The notes below the pieces were generated by a model. That model ran no database searches. It had not been told where the DNA came from and was given only the letters and a program-made list of their open reading frames with translations. Of a stretch of DNA of 64,000 nucleotides, positions 24,486-32,405 are shown piece by piece (the first letter of the stretch is position 1; each line of letters begins with the position of its first letter). The stretch covers positions 354,647 through 418,646 of the forward strand of contig NZ_WBJX01000001.1 of NCBI RefSeq assembly GCF_008831075.1, in the 5' to 3' direction. Both the position numbers and the translations under genes were made by a program. The DNA is from Pseudoclavibacter terrae. GTDB taxonomy: Bacteria > Actinomycetota > Actinomycetes > Actinomycetales > Microbacteriaceae.

Positions 24486-26420
24486 ATGAACGATGTCAGT
24501 TCCGGATCGTCGGAGCGGGTCGATCTTGGGCGCGCGCAGGCTGCCGTGCGGGAGTTCCTGTCGGCGATCGGCGAGGACCCCGACCGCCCTGGCCTCGCGC
24601 GCACGCCAGAGCGCGTCGCGGAGGCCGCACTCGAGCTGTTCGGCGGCATCGGGGTTGACGCGATCACGCCCCTGGTTGGTGCCAGGTTCCCCGTCTCCGA
24701 CACTCAGCAGCAGTTCGCTGCTCCCTCCGGCGCGGCCGAATCCGGGGCTCCGCTCGCCGCACCTGCCAGTGCCGTCGCGTTCGAATCTGCCTCCGCACGC
24801 GCATCCGTACCCGAATCTGCATTCACGGGCAACGCAACCGCGCCCGTGTCGCAGCCCGTCGTCCTCCGCGATCTCGCCTTCCGGTCCATGTGCGAGCACC
24901 ACCTGCTGCCCTTCTCTGGCCGTGTGCACCTCGCCTATGTGCCCGGTGACTCGATCGTCGGCTTCGGCCGTCTGCACGCGCTCCTCGAGACGCTCTCCGC
25001 GCGACCGACCCTGCAGGAGCGCCTCGGCGACGAGCTGGTCGACGCCATGATGACCGCGCTCGACGCCCGCGGCGCGCTCGCCGTCATCGAGGCGAGTCAC
25101 GCGTGCGCCGGGCTTCGCGGCTCGCGGCAGCAGGCTGGCGTCATCGTGACCGTGTCCGCGCGGGGCGAGCTCTCAGAGCCCATCGCCCGCGCGGAGATCA
25201 TGTCGCTCATCGGGGCGCAGCCGATCGTCGCAGCGGATGAGGTCGCCGTCGCGACGCCCGCCGAGCCCGTCGTCGGCCACGTGCTGCGAGGCGCGCGCTT
25301 CGATCCGCGATTGGGGACGCAGGCGCGATCCGCGTCAGCCGACGACGAGGACGATGCGGCTGAGGCGCCAAACGCGCCGGCCACGCCAGATGCATCAGCC
25401 GCGTCAGGGGCAGCAGCGGCCGCTGGACCTGCGGCCACCGCATCGCACGCGCCCGCCGAGGTCGCCGAGCGCGACGCGCAGCTCGACGCGGCGACGGGCG
25501 AGCAGTGGGCTGAGGACTCGGGCCCCGTGAACACGCGCCCGTTCGAGCTCCCGCAGCGGTTCACGAACCTGCTGCAGCCGGCGATCCCGAAGCGGCCGCG
25601 CATCCTCGGCATCCTGAACATCACGCCGGACTCCTTCAGCGACGGTGGCAAGTTCGAGGACCTCTTCAGCCAGAATCGCCGCACGAAGCGCGCCCTCCGC
25701 CGCGCGCGGGAGCTCGTCGCCCAGGGCGCCGACATCATCGACGTCGGTGGCGAGTCCACGCGCCCCGGCGCCGTGCGCGTGCCGCAGGAGGAGGAGGCCG
25801 CGCGCGTCCTGCCGGTCATCAAGGAGCTCGCGGGGCTCGGCGTGCTCGTGAGCATCGACACGATGTACGCGAAGACGGCCGAGGCCGCACTCGAGCTCGG
25901 CGCCGAGTACGTCAACGACGTGTCCGGCGGCCTGGCCGACCCCGCGATGCTCGGCCTCGTCGCCGAGAGTGGGAACCCGTTCATCCTGAGCCACTGGCGC
26001 GGGCACTCGGTGCGCATGAACGAGCTCGCCGACTATCGCGACCCCGCCGCCGAGATCCTCTCCGAGCTGGCGAGTGCCCGGGACCGCGCCGTCGACGCCG
26101 GCCTCGACCCGTCGCAGATCGTGCTCGACCCAGGCCTCGGTTTCGCGAAGCGGCGCGACGACAACTGGGCGGTGCTGCGTGAGCTGGAGCAGTTCGTGGC
26201 GCTTGGGCATCCGCTGCTGGTGGGCGCCTCGCGGAAGCGCTTCACGGGCGAGATGCTGGGGCCGGATGCGGACGTCACCGAACGTGACCTGCCGACGGCG
26301 GTCATCACGGCGCTCGCCGCGAAGGCGGGCGTCTGGGGTGTTCGGGTGCACAACGTCGAGGCGAACCGCGTGGCGCTCGATGTCGTCGACGCGTGGCGTG
26401 AAGGAGCACAGGATGACTGA
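24486..26420 (+). CDS. folE-folP: FolE-FolP fusion: GTP cyclohydrolase I + dihydropteroate synthase
   Basis: Two folate enzymes in one 644-aa chain. Residues about 10-255 resemble GTP cyclohydrolase I: 'GEDPDRPGLARTPERVAEAA', zinc ligands in 'SMCEHHLLPFSGRVHLAYVP' and 'ASHACAGLRGSR', with 'TLQERLGDELVDAMMTALDA' between. An unusual Ala/Ser-rich insert occupies about 75-120. Residues about 260-365 are an Ala/Asp-rich linker. Residues about 370-644 form dihydropteroate synthase with 'ILGILNITPDSFSDGG', 'ADIIDVGGESTRPGA', 'NDVSGGLAD' and 'LLVGASRKRFTGE'. ATG at 24486 has GAGGA upstream. Canonical FolE 'RGVKKPGS' is here 'RGSRQQAG', so activity of the first domain should not be taken for granted. 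Its stop overlaps the FolB-FolK gene by eight bases. Confidence 0.9.
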   Translation: MNDVSSGSSERVDLGRAQAAVREFLSAIGEDPDRPGLARTPERVAEAALELFGGIGVDAITPLVGARFPVSDTQQQFAAPSGAAESGAPLAAPASAVAFESASARASVPESAFTGNATAPVSQPVVLRDLAFRSMCEHHLLPFSGRVHLAYVPGDSIVGFGRLHALLETLSARPTLQERLGDELVDAMMTALDARGALAVIEASHACAGLRGSRQQAGVIVTVSARGELSEPIARAEIMSLIGAQPIVAADEVAVATPAEPVVGHVLRGARFDPRLGTQARSASADDEDDAAEAPNAPATPDASAASGAAAAAGPAATASHAPAEVAERDAQLDAATGEQWAEDSGPVNTRPFELPQRFTNLLQPAIPKRPRILGILNITPDSFSDGGKFEDLFSQNRRTKRALRRARELVAQGADIIDVGGESTRPGAVRVPQEEEAARVLPVIKELAGLGVLVSIDTMYAKTAEAALELGAEYVNDVSGGLADPAMLGLVAESGNPFILSHWRGHSVRMNELADYRDPAAEILSELASARDRAVDAGLDPSQIVLDPGLGFAKRRDDNWAVLRELEQFVALGHPLLVGASRKRFTGEMLGPDADVTERDLPTAVITALAAKAGVWGVRVHNVEANRVALDVVDAWREGAQDD

Positions 26421-27864
26421 TCACTCGAGCGGGCACGAACCGAACCTGGACGGCAGACGCGTGGCGGATGCGCCCACCGCAGCGCACGGCGCGGTCGCAG
26501 CCGCTGCGCGCGGGCATGCGCACGAGCACGCGTTCGTGCGCGAGCCGGTGGTCGGTGCGACCAGCAGCGCCGCCGGTCGGGTCTCGGCCGAGCCCCCCGC
26601 CATGGCGCCGCCCGAGCCGATCCGCCGCGCGGGCGTCCCGGAGCCCGAGCTCGACCGCATCCTCATCACCCGCATGCACGCCCGCGGGCATCACGGGGTG
26701 TTCGAGCATGAACGCCGGGACGGGCAGGACTTCTACGTCGATGCAGAGGCGTGGGTCGACGCGGCCGCGGCCTCCTCGAGCGATCACATCGGCGACACCC
26801 TGCACTACGGCGAGTGGATGCACGCCTTGCACGCGATCGTGACGGGCGAGCCGGTCGACCTCATCGAGACGCTCGCCGAGCGCCTCGCGGCGGCCACGTT
26901 CGGGTTCGACGACGCGGTGGCGGTTCGGATCACGGTGCACAAGCCCCAGGCGCCGGTCGCGTTGGACTTCGAGGACGTCGCCGTGAGCATCCTGCGGCAT
27001 CGGCCGGCCGCTGCGGGGGAGTACCTGGAATCGGCGGCCGCGCACGCGGTGCACGCGCCCAGCACCCAGACGGCAGCCACTGCCGTTCCTGCTGCCCCCC
27101 TCGCTGCGACTCCGAGTACCGCCGCGTCGGGCAGCGCCGAGGACGATTTCCGCGCGCGTGAAGCGGCCGCCGCCGCGCACACCGCCTCCGACGCGTCGAT
27201 CGTCCTCGACTCCGGGGGTGCCCCGAACGTGCCGCTGCCGCGCGTCGAGCCCGCCGGCGACCTCTTCTCGCCGATCGCGCAGCGCGAGCAGGACGAGCGC
27301 TCGCCCTCGGATGCGGCCGTCGTGAGCCGCGCCGGTGGAGCGCCGAACGCCACGTCGGCCCAGCAGCCGTCGCGCGTGCGCCAAGCGGTGATCGCGCTCG
27401 GCGCCAACCTCGGTGACCGCGACGCGACGCTCTCTTCCGCGCTGCGGAGCATCGCCGAGCTGCCCGGCACGAAGCTCGTCGCGGCTTCGAGCCTCTACGA
27501 GACGCCCGCGCTGACGCTCGAGGGTGTCAGCGAAGCGGCCCCCGCCTACCGAAACGCTGTGGTGCTCGTCGACACCGACCTGCCCGCCGAGGACCTTCTG
27601 CAGGCCTTGCACGCCATCGAGGATGCGCACGGCCGCACGCGCGAGACGCGCTGGGGGAGCCGAACGCTGGACCTCGATCTCATCCAGGTGGCCGGGGAGC
27701 TCCGCGACGGCGACCTGCAGCTCCCGCACCCGCGGGCGCACGAGCGCGCGTTCGTGCTGGCCCCGTGGCTCGAGGTCGACCCGCGCGCGCAGCTCGCCCC
27801 GCACGGCAGCGTCGCGGACTTGCGGGCGGCCGCTCAGGACCGGGTCGATCGGGTCGTGCAGTGA
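26413..27864 (+). CDS. folB-folK: FolB-FolK fusion: dihydroneopterin aldolase + HPPK
   Basis: Two further folate enzymes in one 483-aa chain. An 80-residue poorly conserved head is followed by FolB (about 82-195) with 'RILITRMHARGHHGVFEHER', 'DTLHYGEWMHALHAIV', 'LIETLAERLAAATF' and the catalytic-type lysine in 'ITVHKPQAPV'. A 130-residue Ala-rich linker leads to FolK (about 324-483), with 'VIALGANLGDRDATLSSAL', 'SLYETPA', 'ETRWGSRTLDLDLIQVAGE' and 'LPHPRAHERAFVLAPWLEVD'. ATG at 26413 has AAGGAG six bases upstream and lies inside the end of the FolE-FolP gene. The pair catalyses the two steps before the FolP reaction, so four non-sequential-order steps are packed in two neighbouring polypeptides. 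Confidence 0.92.
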   Translation: MTDHSSGHEPNLDGRRVADAPTAAHGAVAAAARGHAHEHAFVREPVVGATSSAAGRVSAEPPAMAPPEPIRRAGVPEPELDRILITRMHARGHHGVFEHERRDGQDFYVDAEAWVDAAAASSSDHIGDTLHYGEWMHALHAIVTGEPVDLIETLAERLAAATFGFDDAVAVRITVHKPQAPVALDFEDVAVSILRHRPAAAGEYLESAAAHAVHAPSTQTAATAVPAAPLAATPSTAASGSAEDDFRAREAAAAAHTASDASIVLDSGGAPNVPLPRVEPAGDLFSPIAQREQDERSPSDAAVVSRAGGAPNATSAQQPSRVRQAVIALGANLGDRDATLSSALRSIAELPGTKLVAASSLYETPALTLEGVSEAAPAYRNAVVLVDTDLPAEDLLQALHAIEDAHGRTRETRWGSRTLDLDLIQVAGELRDGDLQLPHPRAHERAFVLAPWLEVDPRAQLAPHGSVADLRAAAQDRVDRVVQ

Positions 27865-28460
27865 ACCTGGCGAGCAGAACACGACCGGGCCTGCTGGTCG
27901 GGCTGGTCGTGATCGGGGGCGTGCTCGCGTGGTGCGTGGAGACGTGGCTCGTGACCTCCGGCCGCGCCGTCATGGCGCCGCCGCTCACGATGCCCTTGAC
28001 GCTGGTCGTGCTCGCGGCGCTGCTGCTGTGGCTCGCGTGGCCCATCCGGGCGTACACGCGCCGCCTGTGGCGTGAGCGCCGCGAAGCTGAGTCGCAACGG
28101 CGTGCGCCTGGTCTCGAGCGCGGTGGGGCCGGTGGTGGCGCGGACCGCAACGAACGCCAGGGCCGCGAGGTCGAGCGCGACGTCAGGGGAAAGCGCGTCG
28201 ACCCGCAGTACGCGTTCCGGGTGCTGGCGTTCGCGCGTGCGGCGAGCTTGGCTTCATCGCTCATGGCGGGTGTCGCGCTGGGCGTTCTCGCGTTTGCGGT
28301 GACTCGGACGGTGCCGCCGGAGGAGCCCATCTGGCACGCCGTCGTCTCGGTGATCGGCGCGGCCGTCCTGCTGGCCGTCGGCCTCATCGCGGAGTCGTGG
28401 TGCCGCATCCCGCCGGGAGGCGAGGAGACCGCCGCTTCGCAGAACCCCGTCGCCGCATAG
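27861..28460 (+). CDS. DUF3180 membrane protein
   Basis: Membrane protein, 199 aa, with two pairs of helices (about 10-30 and 42-62, then 128-150 and 160-180) around a basic cytosolic loop. The layout 'RPGLLVGLVVIGGVLAWCVE' near the start and the position directly after folK are characteristic of the actinobacterial DUF3180 family. GTG at 27861 overlaps the folB-folK stop by four bases, so it is translationally coupled. Its tie to folate synthesis is by gene order only; no activity is known. Confidence 0.85.
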   Translation: MNLASRTRPGLLVGLVVIGGVLAWCVETWLVTSGRAVMAPPLTMPLTLVVLAALLLWLAWPIRAYTRRLWRERREAESQRRAPGLERGGAGGGADRNERQGREVERDVRGKRVDPQYAFRVLAFARAASLASSLMAGVALGVLAFAVTRTVPPEEPIWHAVVSVIGAAVLLAVGLIAESWCRIPPGGEETAASQNPVAA

Positions 28461-28563
28461 CGTTCAGCCCCTCCGACCAGGCCTGCACCTGCCTCTGTCA
28501 CTACTCCCACCCCTGGAACGAAGCGGTGTAAACGGCATCGGCAGGTCGCCCCTATGCATGTCT

Positions 28564-29042
28564 CGTCACCGTGACTGTCCGCATCGAGTTCTCGCTTGTC
28601 TAGGGATCGATCAGCGACATTGCCCTCGCTGTCTCCGGCGAACCGGCCGGCGTTGATAGGCCAGCCCGGGCGGACCAAGTCTCTCAAGGGCTGCGTTCTG
28701 GCAGTCAAGGTGACCTGGGCCTCGGGTAGCTCAGAAAACGCGCTGATGCCAGCGTCTCGTCACTGTGACTGTCAAGCTTGCTTGGTGCCGCCGGATCGAC
28801 CGTCCGGCGCGGTCGCCCAGGCCGCCTTCCGGTGCAGACGTCGGCCATCTGCTCGAGTTCTCGCGTCTTCGGTCGTGGTCGACAGGGGTTCGCTTGTGTC
28901 CGCCAGCAGTCGAGCTGATCACCATCCGGCCAGCCACCGGCCTGAGGACGGGTCCGTCCAAGAACCGTGTCAATCACGGTGACGTGGTGTCCCTTTGACG
29001 CTGAAAACAGGCGCCCTCGACTCTGTCGTCACCGTGAATGTG
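28564..29042. repeat. Five dispersed copies of short repeat CGTCACCGTGACTGTC in gene-free gap
   Basis: Direct copies at 28564-28579, 28758-28773 (one change) and 29027-29042 (two changes). Inverted copies are at 28700-28715 (three changes) and 28969-28984 (two changes). The first two extend upstream to a shared GTCT. The 650-base gap 28461-29110 shows no convincing gene: open frames there lack ribosome sites and conserved pattern. The same element is found at 10173-10271. Confidence 0.55.
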
Positions 29043-29110
29043 AGCAGGTGTTACCCACAGTTCGAGCTGCTTGGAGTCTGCGGCGGTGTATTTCGGGTTC
29101 TCCTGACCAC

Positions 29111-30025
29111 ATGACAGAACACGCGTCGCACACGGCGATCATCACGAAGCGCGCGCTCGGAGGGGTCTTCTCTCGCGCCGAGTGGCATCAGGAGGGCTTG
29201 ACCGACGCCGAATTGCGCAGGGCGATGCGTGAGGGGCAAGTGGCTCGGGTCTGCAGAGGCTGGTACGAGTTCGGTGCTGGCCGACTCGAGGTGAAGCGCG
29301 CTGTTCGGGCACGGGCGCGTCTCACATGCACGAGCGCATTGGCGCTGCACGGCGCTTGGGATCTTCGTCCCGCCTACCCGCATGTGCGCATTCGTTTCGG
29401 GGAGCGCGGGCACACGGAGCGTCGCAGCGAGGGCGCGCCGGCGTTCGGCCCGTCTGAGCGCGGTTTGCTGTTGCACCGGCCGTCTCGAGGGGGTGATGTT
29501 CCGCTTGGCAGGTGCGCGGTCGATGACGTCGAGTTGGCGTTGCGAATGGCGTTCGAGTGTTTGGGCGCGCGGGATCTTGCGGTGGTGGGCGACTCTCTGC
29601 TGAATCGCGGGCTGGTGAGCGAGGAGGTTCTGCTCGGCATTGCGGCGAGCGGGTCGGCTGGGGCGGCGAGGAAGGTTGAAGGCGTGGACGGAACGAGCAT
29701 GTCGGGAACGGAGACGCTGGTGAGGTGTTGGCTGCGTGGCCGGGGTTGTGCCGTTGAGACGCAGGCGCAGTTCGACGGCGTGGGGTATGTCGATCTGCTC
29801 GTCGACGGGTGGTTGATCGTTGAGTGTGATTCTCGGGAGTTCCATGTGTCCCCGGCTGCTGCTGCGGAGGATCGGCGACGCGACTTGCTGCTGGTTGCGA
29901 TGGGGTTCGTCGTCGTTCGTTTGACGTATGAGCAGGTGATGGTCGAGTGGGAGTCGACTGAGCAAGCGCTTCTGAAGGTTCTGGCGCGTGGGCGGCGTAT
30001 CTCTGGGAGTTCCGTCGGGTTGTGA
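29111..30025 (+). CDS. AbiEi-like winged-helix + DUF559 endonuclease-like protein
   Basis: Unassigned 304-aa protein with two parts. The N-terminal third ('GGVFSRAEWHQEGLTDAELR' and 'VCRGWYEF', then 'TCTSALALHGAWDL') resembles AbiEi-type transcriptional regulators. The C-terminal 90 residues have a PDDEXK/Vsr-like DUF559 pattern: 'GYVDLLVDGWLIVECDSREF', then 'DRRRDLLLVAMGFVVVRLTY'. Such stand-alone proteins are frequent in actinobacteria and their role is unclear. No AbiEii partner, methylase or other defence gene is beside it, so it is not a complete toxin-antitoxin or restriction system. ATG at 29111. Confidence 0.72.
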   Translation: MTEHASHTAIITKRALGGVFSRAEWHQEGLTDAELRRAMREGQVARVCRGWYEFGAGRLEVKRAVRARARLTCTSALALHGAWDLRPAYPHVRIRFGERGHTERRSEGAPAFGPSERGLLLHRPSRGGDVPLGRCAVDDVELALRMAFECLGARDLAVVGDSLLNRGLVSEEVLLGIAASGSAGAARKVEGVDGTSMSGTETLVRCWLRGRGCAVETQAQFDGVGYVDLLVDGWLIVECDSREFHVSPAAAAEDRRRDLLLVAMGFVVVRLTYEQVMVEWESTEQALLKVLARGRRISGSSVGL

Positions 30026-30041
30026 GCGCTCTGGGAGGTCG

Positions 30042-31127
30042 CTATTCCCATCCCGGGAACGGGTCGGCATAGCCATGCCAGGTGCTCGGGCCGGCGATGA
30101 GCTCATCGTCGGTGAGGGCGCAGCCGCGGAGGGCGGCGTTGATGGCGTCGGTGTGGAGGTTCTTCCCGAAGAAGGCGATGGTGGTGCCGACGGGTGCGTC
30201 CGGGTCTGAGGTGGCGAGGCCGGACGCGTCGAGCTGGATGCTGCTGCCGGTGCTGGACCAGTCGCCGACGTGGTTCGTGCGGTTGGCGAGGCGGAAGAGT
30301 CCGCGGGAGCGGGCGATGAGGCCGACGCGGTTGGGTGTGAGGCCGGCGAGGGTCGTGGCGAGGCGTTCGGGATGGAAGGGTCTGGGTTCGCTGTAGACGT
30401 GGCAGTCGAGGGGGCCGCGGGTGGGTGGGAAGTGGGTTCGTTCGTCGAGGCGCAGCATCCAGCCGACGGTGGATGCGAGCTGGTGCGCGAGTCGTGGTCG
30501 GATCGGCCGTAGTCGCCGCCCGAGGTCGGTGGCTGCGGCCGGCGTGGTGATGGCGGCTGTGGGGTTGAGCTGCTGGATGAGGGCGCAGGTCTCGCTGACG
30601 ACGCCGGCGGGGTGCGCGTCGGTGGCGGTGAGGACGATGACGGTCGCGAATTCGAGCTGCCCGACGAGGGTGGCCGATGCGTCGGCGTCGTCGGGCAGGG
30701 CGGCCCCTTCTTGGAACAGCAGGCGCCTGGTGTCGGTGATGCTGGCGACGGTGACGAACTCTCGCGGGCCGACGACGGGCCCGGCGTCGTCGTCAGCGGG
30801 AGCAGGGGCCATGGCGTCGCGTCGCTCGGCGAGGACGTGCTCCATGGCGAGCCCGATGCTCTGCGGGTCGGCGTCTGCGGAGAGTTCGACGATGGTGTTG
30901 CCGCGCCGTCCGTCCGAGGCCTGCCGCAGGAGCTCTTCGGCGAGCTCGATGCCGAGTTCGAGCGCCCCGGTGTGCTCGCTCCCGTAGTCCGCTGCCGGGG
31001 TCGCGCCGCCCGGTTCGCCGCACATGAGGGCGGTGACGAGTTGCCGCCCTGATGTCTCGAGGCCGCTGACGAGGGTCATGCCGAGTGAGCTCGCGGCGGT
31101 CTGGCTGGTTGGCTGTTCGAGGGTCAT
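30042..31127 (-). CDS. CobW/COG0523-like zinc-associated protein lacking a normal P-loop
   Basis: Predicted cytosolic protein, 361 aa. The C-terminal 95 residues ('[20 protein letters not shown]' to '[20 protein letters not shown]') are a CobW C-terminal domain. The N-terminal half follows the G3E GTPase layout ('[20 protein letters not shown]' where metallochaperones carry an E-G-DP type motif, and '[13 protein letters not shown]'). Its Walker A position reads '[17 protein letters not shown]', without GXXGXGK, and the CXCC metal motif is absent. It is divergent from the zinc-free L36 gene across a Zur-like box, so it is probably induced by zinc starvation. It may bind but not hydrolyse nucleotide. 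Confidence 0.75.
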   Translation of the reverse strand: MTLEQPTSQTAASSLGMTLVSGLETSGRQLVTALMCGEPGGATPAADYGSEHTGALELGIELAEELLRQASDGRRGNTIVELSADADPQSIGLAMEHVLAERRDAMAPAPADDDAGPVVGPREFVTVASITDTRRLLFQEGAALPDDADASATLVGQLEFATVIVLTATDAHPAGVVSETCALIQQLNPTAAITTPAAATDLGRRLRPIRPRLAHQLASTVGWMLRLDERTHFPPTRGPLDCHVYSEPRPFHPERLATTLAGLTPNRVGLIARSRGLFRLANRTNHVGDWSSTGSSIQLDASGLATSDPDAPVGTTIAFFGKNLHTDAINAALRGCALTDDELIAGPSTWHGYADPFPGWE

Positions 31128-31140
31128 GCAGCTAGTCTAA

Positions 31141-31155
31141 TGAGAAAGGTTCTCA
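31141..31155. promoter_or_regulatory. Putative Zur box between CobW-like gene and rpmJ paralog
   Basis: Perfect palindrome TGAGAA-AGG-TTCTCA, 15 bases, in the 45-base gap between the divergent start codons at 31127 and 31173. It resembles actinobacterial Zur operators (TGA-rich arms with a 3-base centre), and both flanking genes are classic Zur targets. A single site could repress both directions. Confidence 0.7.
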
Positions 31156-31172
31156 ACAAGAAGGGCGTGACC

Positions 31173-31295
31173 ATGAAAGTTCGCAACTCGCTCAAGGCGC
31201 TGAAGAAGGTTCCGGGCGCGCAGATCGTCCGCCGCCGCGGCCGCACGTTCGTCATCAACAAGAAGAATCCGCGCATGAAGGCTCGGCAGGGCTGA
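31173..31295 (+). CDS. rpmJ: 50S ribosomal protein L36, zinc-free paralog
   Basis: Alternative large-subunit protein L36, 40 aa. The sequence '[20 protein letters not shown]' continuing '[20 protein letters not shown]' lacks the four zinc ligands (Cys/His) of the usual 37-aa L36. It is the form that replaces zinc-binding L36 when zinc is scarce, freeing metal. ATG at 31173. A Zur-like palindrome at 31141-31155 lies 18 bases upstream. It is too short for ordinary ORF calling. Confidence 0.93.
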   Translation: MKVRNSLKALKKVPGAQIVRRRGRTFVINKKNPRMKARQG

Positions 31296-31415
31296 CCTGC
31301 CCGCTCTGGCGCGCCCGTTGTCCTGAACTGCCAGAATGGGGGCGGGTGCGTTCCGGCGCGTCCGACGAAGCCCGGCGCAGCCGCTCGGCGCTGACGCACT
31401 CTGAGGAGATTCACC

Positions 31416-32405
31416 ATGACTGTGCTCATCACCGGCGGTGCCGGTTACATCGGCGCTCACGTGCTTGCCGCTCTCGAGGCTCGCGGGGACACGGCGGTTG
31501 TCGTCGATGACCTCACGACGGGCACTCCCGAGAAGGTCGGTGCGACCCCGCATTTCAACTTCGACATCTCCACGACGGGTGCGGCGGATGCGCTTGCCGA
31601 CATCATGCAGGCGCTCGAGGTGACGAGCGTCATCCACTTCGCGGCGAAGAAGCAGGTGGGTGAGTCGGTGGCGAGGCCCGCGTGGTACTACCAGCAGAAC
31701 ATGGGTGGGCTCGCGAATGTGCTCGAGGCGATGCAGCGCGCGGATGTGAAGAGCCTCGTGTTCTCGTCGTCGGCGGCTGTGTACGGTCTCGGGACCGGGT
31801 CCGACGAGCCGATCCGCGAGGATGACGTGAAGAACCCCATCAACCCCTACGGTCAGACGAAGCTGGCGGGGGAGTGGCTCGTGCAGGCGGCGGCGAAGGC
31901 CGCGGGTATCAGTGCCGTGTCGTTGCGCTACTTCAACGTCGCGGGTGCTGGCAGCGATGAGCTGGCCGATCGCTTCGCGCTGAATCTGGTGCCGATGATC
32001 TTCGAGAAGCTCGCCGAGGGGAAGTCGCCGCTGGTGTTCGGTGATGACTACCCGACGCCTGACGGCACGTGCGTGCGTGACTACGTGCACGTCGTCGACC
32101 TGGCGGATGCGCATCTTGCGGTGCTGGATGCGATCGCGGCTGGCGAGCCGGTCTCGGCCGAGTACAACGTGGGTCGCGGTGAGGGCTACTCGGTGTTCGA
32201 TGTGCTGGATGCGGTGCGTCGCGCGAGCGGGCAGCAGTTCGAGGCGGATGTCGCGCCTCGTCGCCCGGGTGACCCGGCCCTGCTGGTGGCTGACGCGTCC
32301 CGGATCAAGGACGAGCTGGGGTGGACGGCGAGGTACTCGCTGGACGACATGGTGACGTCGGCGTGGTCGGGCTTCGAGCGCAACGGCGCTCCGGTCAAGG
32401 CGTAG
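31416..32405 (+). CDS. galE: UDP-glucose 4-epimerase
   Basis: Interconverts UDP-glucose and UDP-galactose, supplying galactose for the polysaccharide locus that follows. Cytosolic short-chain dehydrogenase, 329 aa. The NAD-binding 'ITGGAGYIGAHVLAAL' is at residues 5-20, the catalytic Ser in 'VFSSSAAVYG' and the Tyr-Lys pair in 'NPYGQTKLAGEWL' (near 147). The substrate region is 'GTCVRDYVHVVDLADAHLAV'. ATG at 31416 follows TGAGGAG. Its 3' end overlaps the end of the convergent acyltransferase gene by 11 bases. Confidence 0.95.
   Translation: MTVLITGGAGYIGAHVLAALEARGDTAVVVDDLTTGTPEKVGATPHFNFDISTTGAADALADIMQALEVTSVIHFAAKKQVGESVARPAWYYQQNMGGLANVLEAMQRADVKSLVFSSSAAVYGLGTGSDEPIREDDVKNPINPYGQTKLAGEWLVQAAAKAAGISAVSLRYFNVAGAGSDELADRFALNLVPMIFEKLAEGKSPLVFGDDYPTPDGTCVRDYVHVVDLADAHLAVLDAIAAGEPVSAEYNVGRGEGYSVFDVLDAVRRASGQQFEADVAPRRPGDPALLVADASRIKDELGWTARYSLDDMVTSAWSGFERNGAPVKA

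Noticed and set aside
21789-25100. 1103-codon minus-strand open frame
   Set aside because: It is the antisense of ftsH and folE, a by-product of high GC. Only the short membrane-like piece at 24070-24281 looks like protein.
28596-28982. 128-codon plus-strand frame in the gap after DUF3180
   Set aside because: It is built largely from the short repeats, has no ribosome site, and resembles no family.
29111-30025. Complete AbiE toxin-antitoxin or restriction system
   Set aside because: Only the AbiEi/DUF559-like protein is present; no AbiEii nucleotidyltransferase, methylase or other partner lies nearby.
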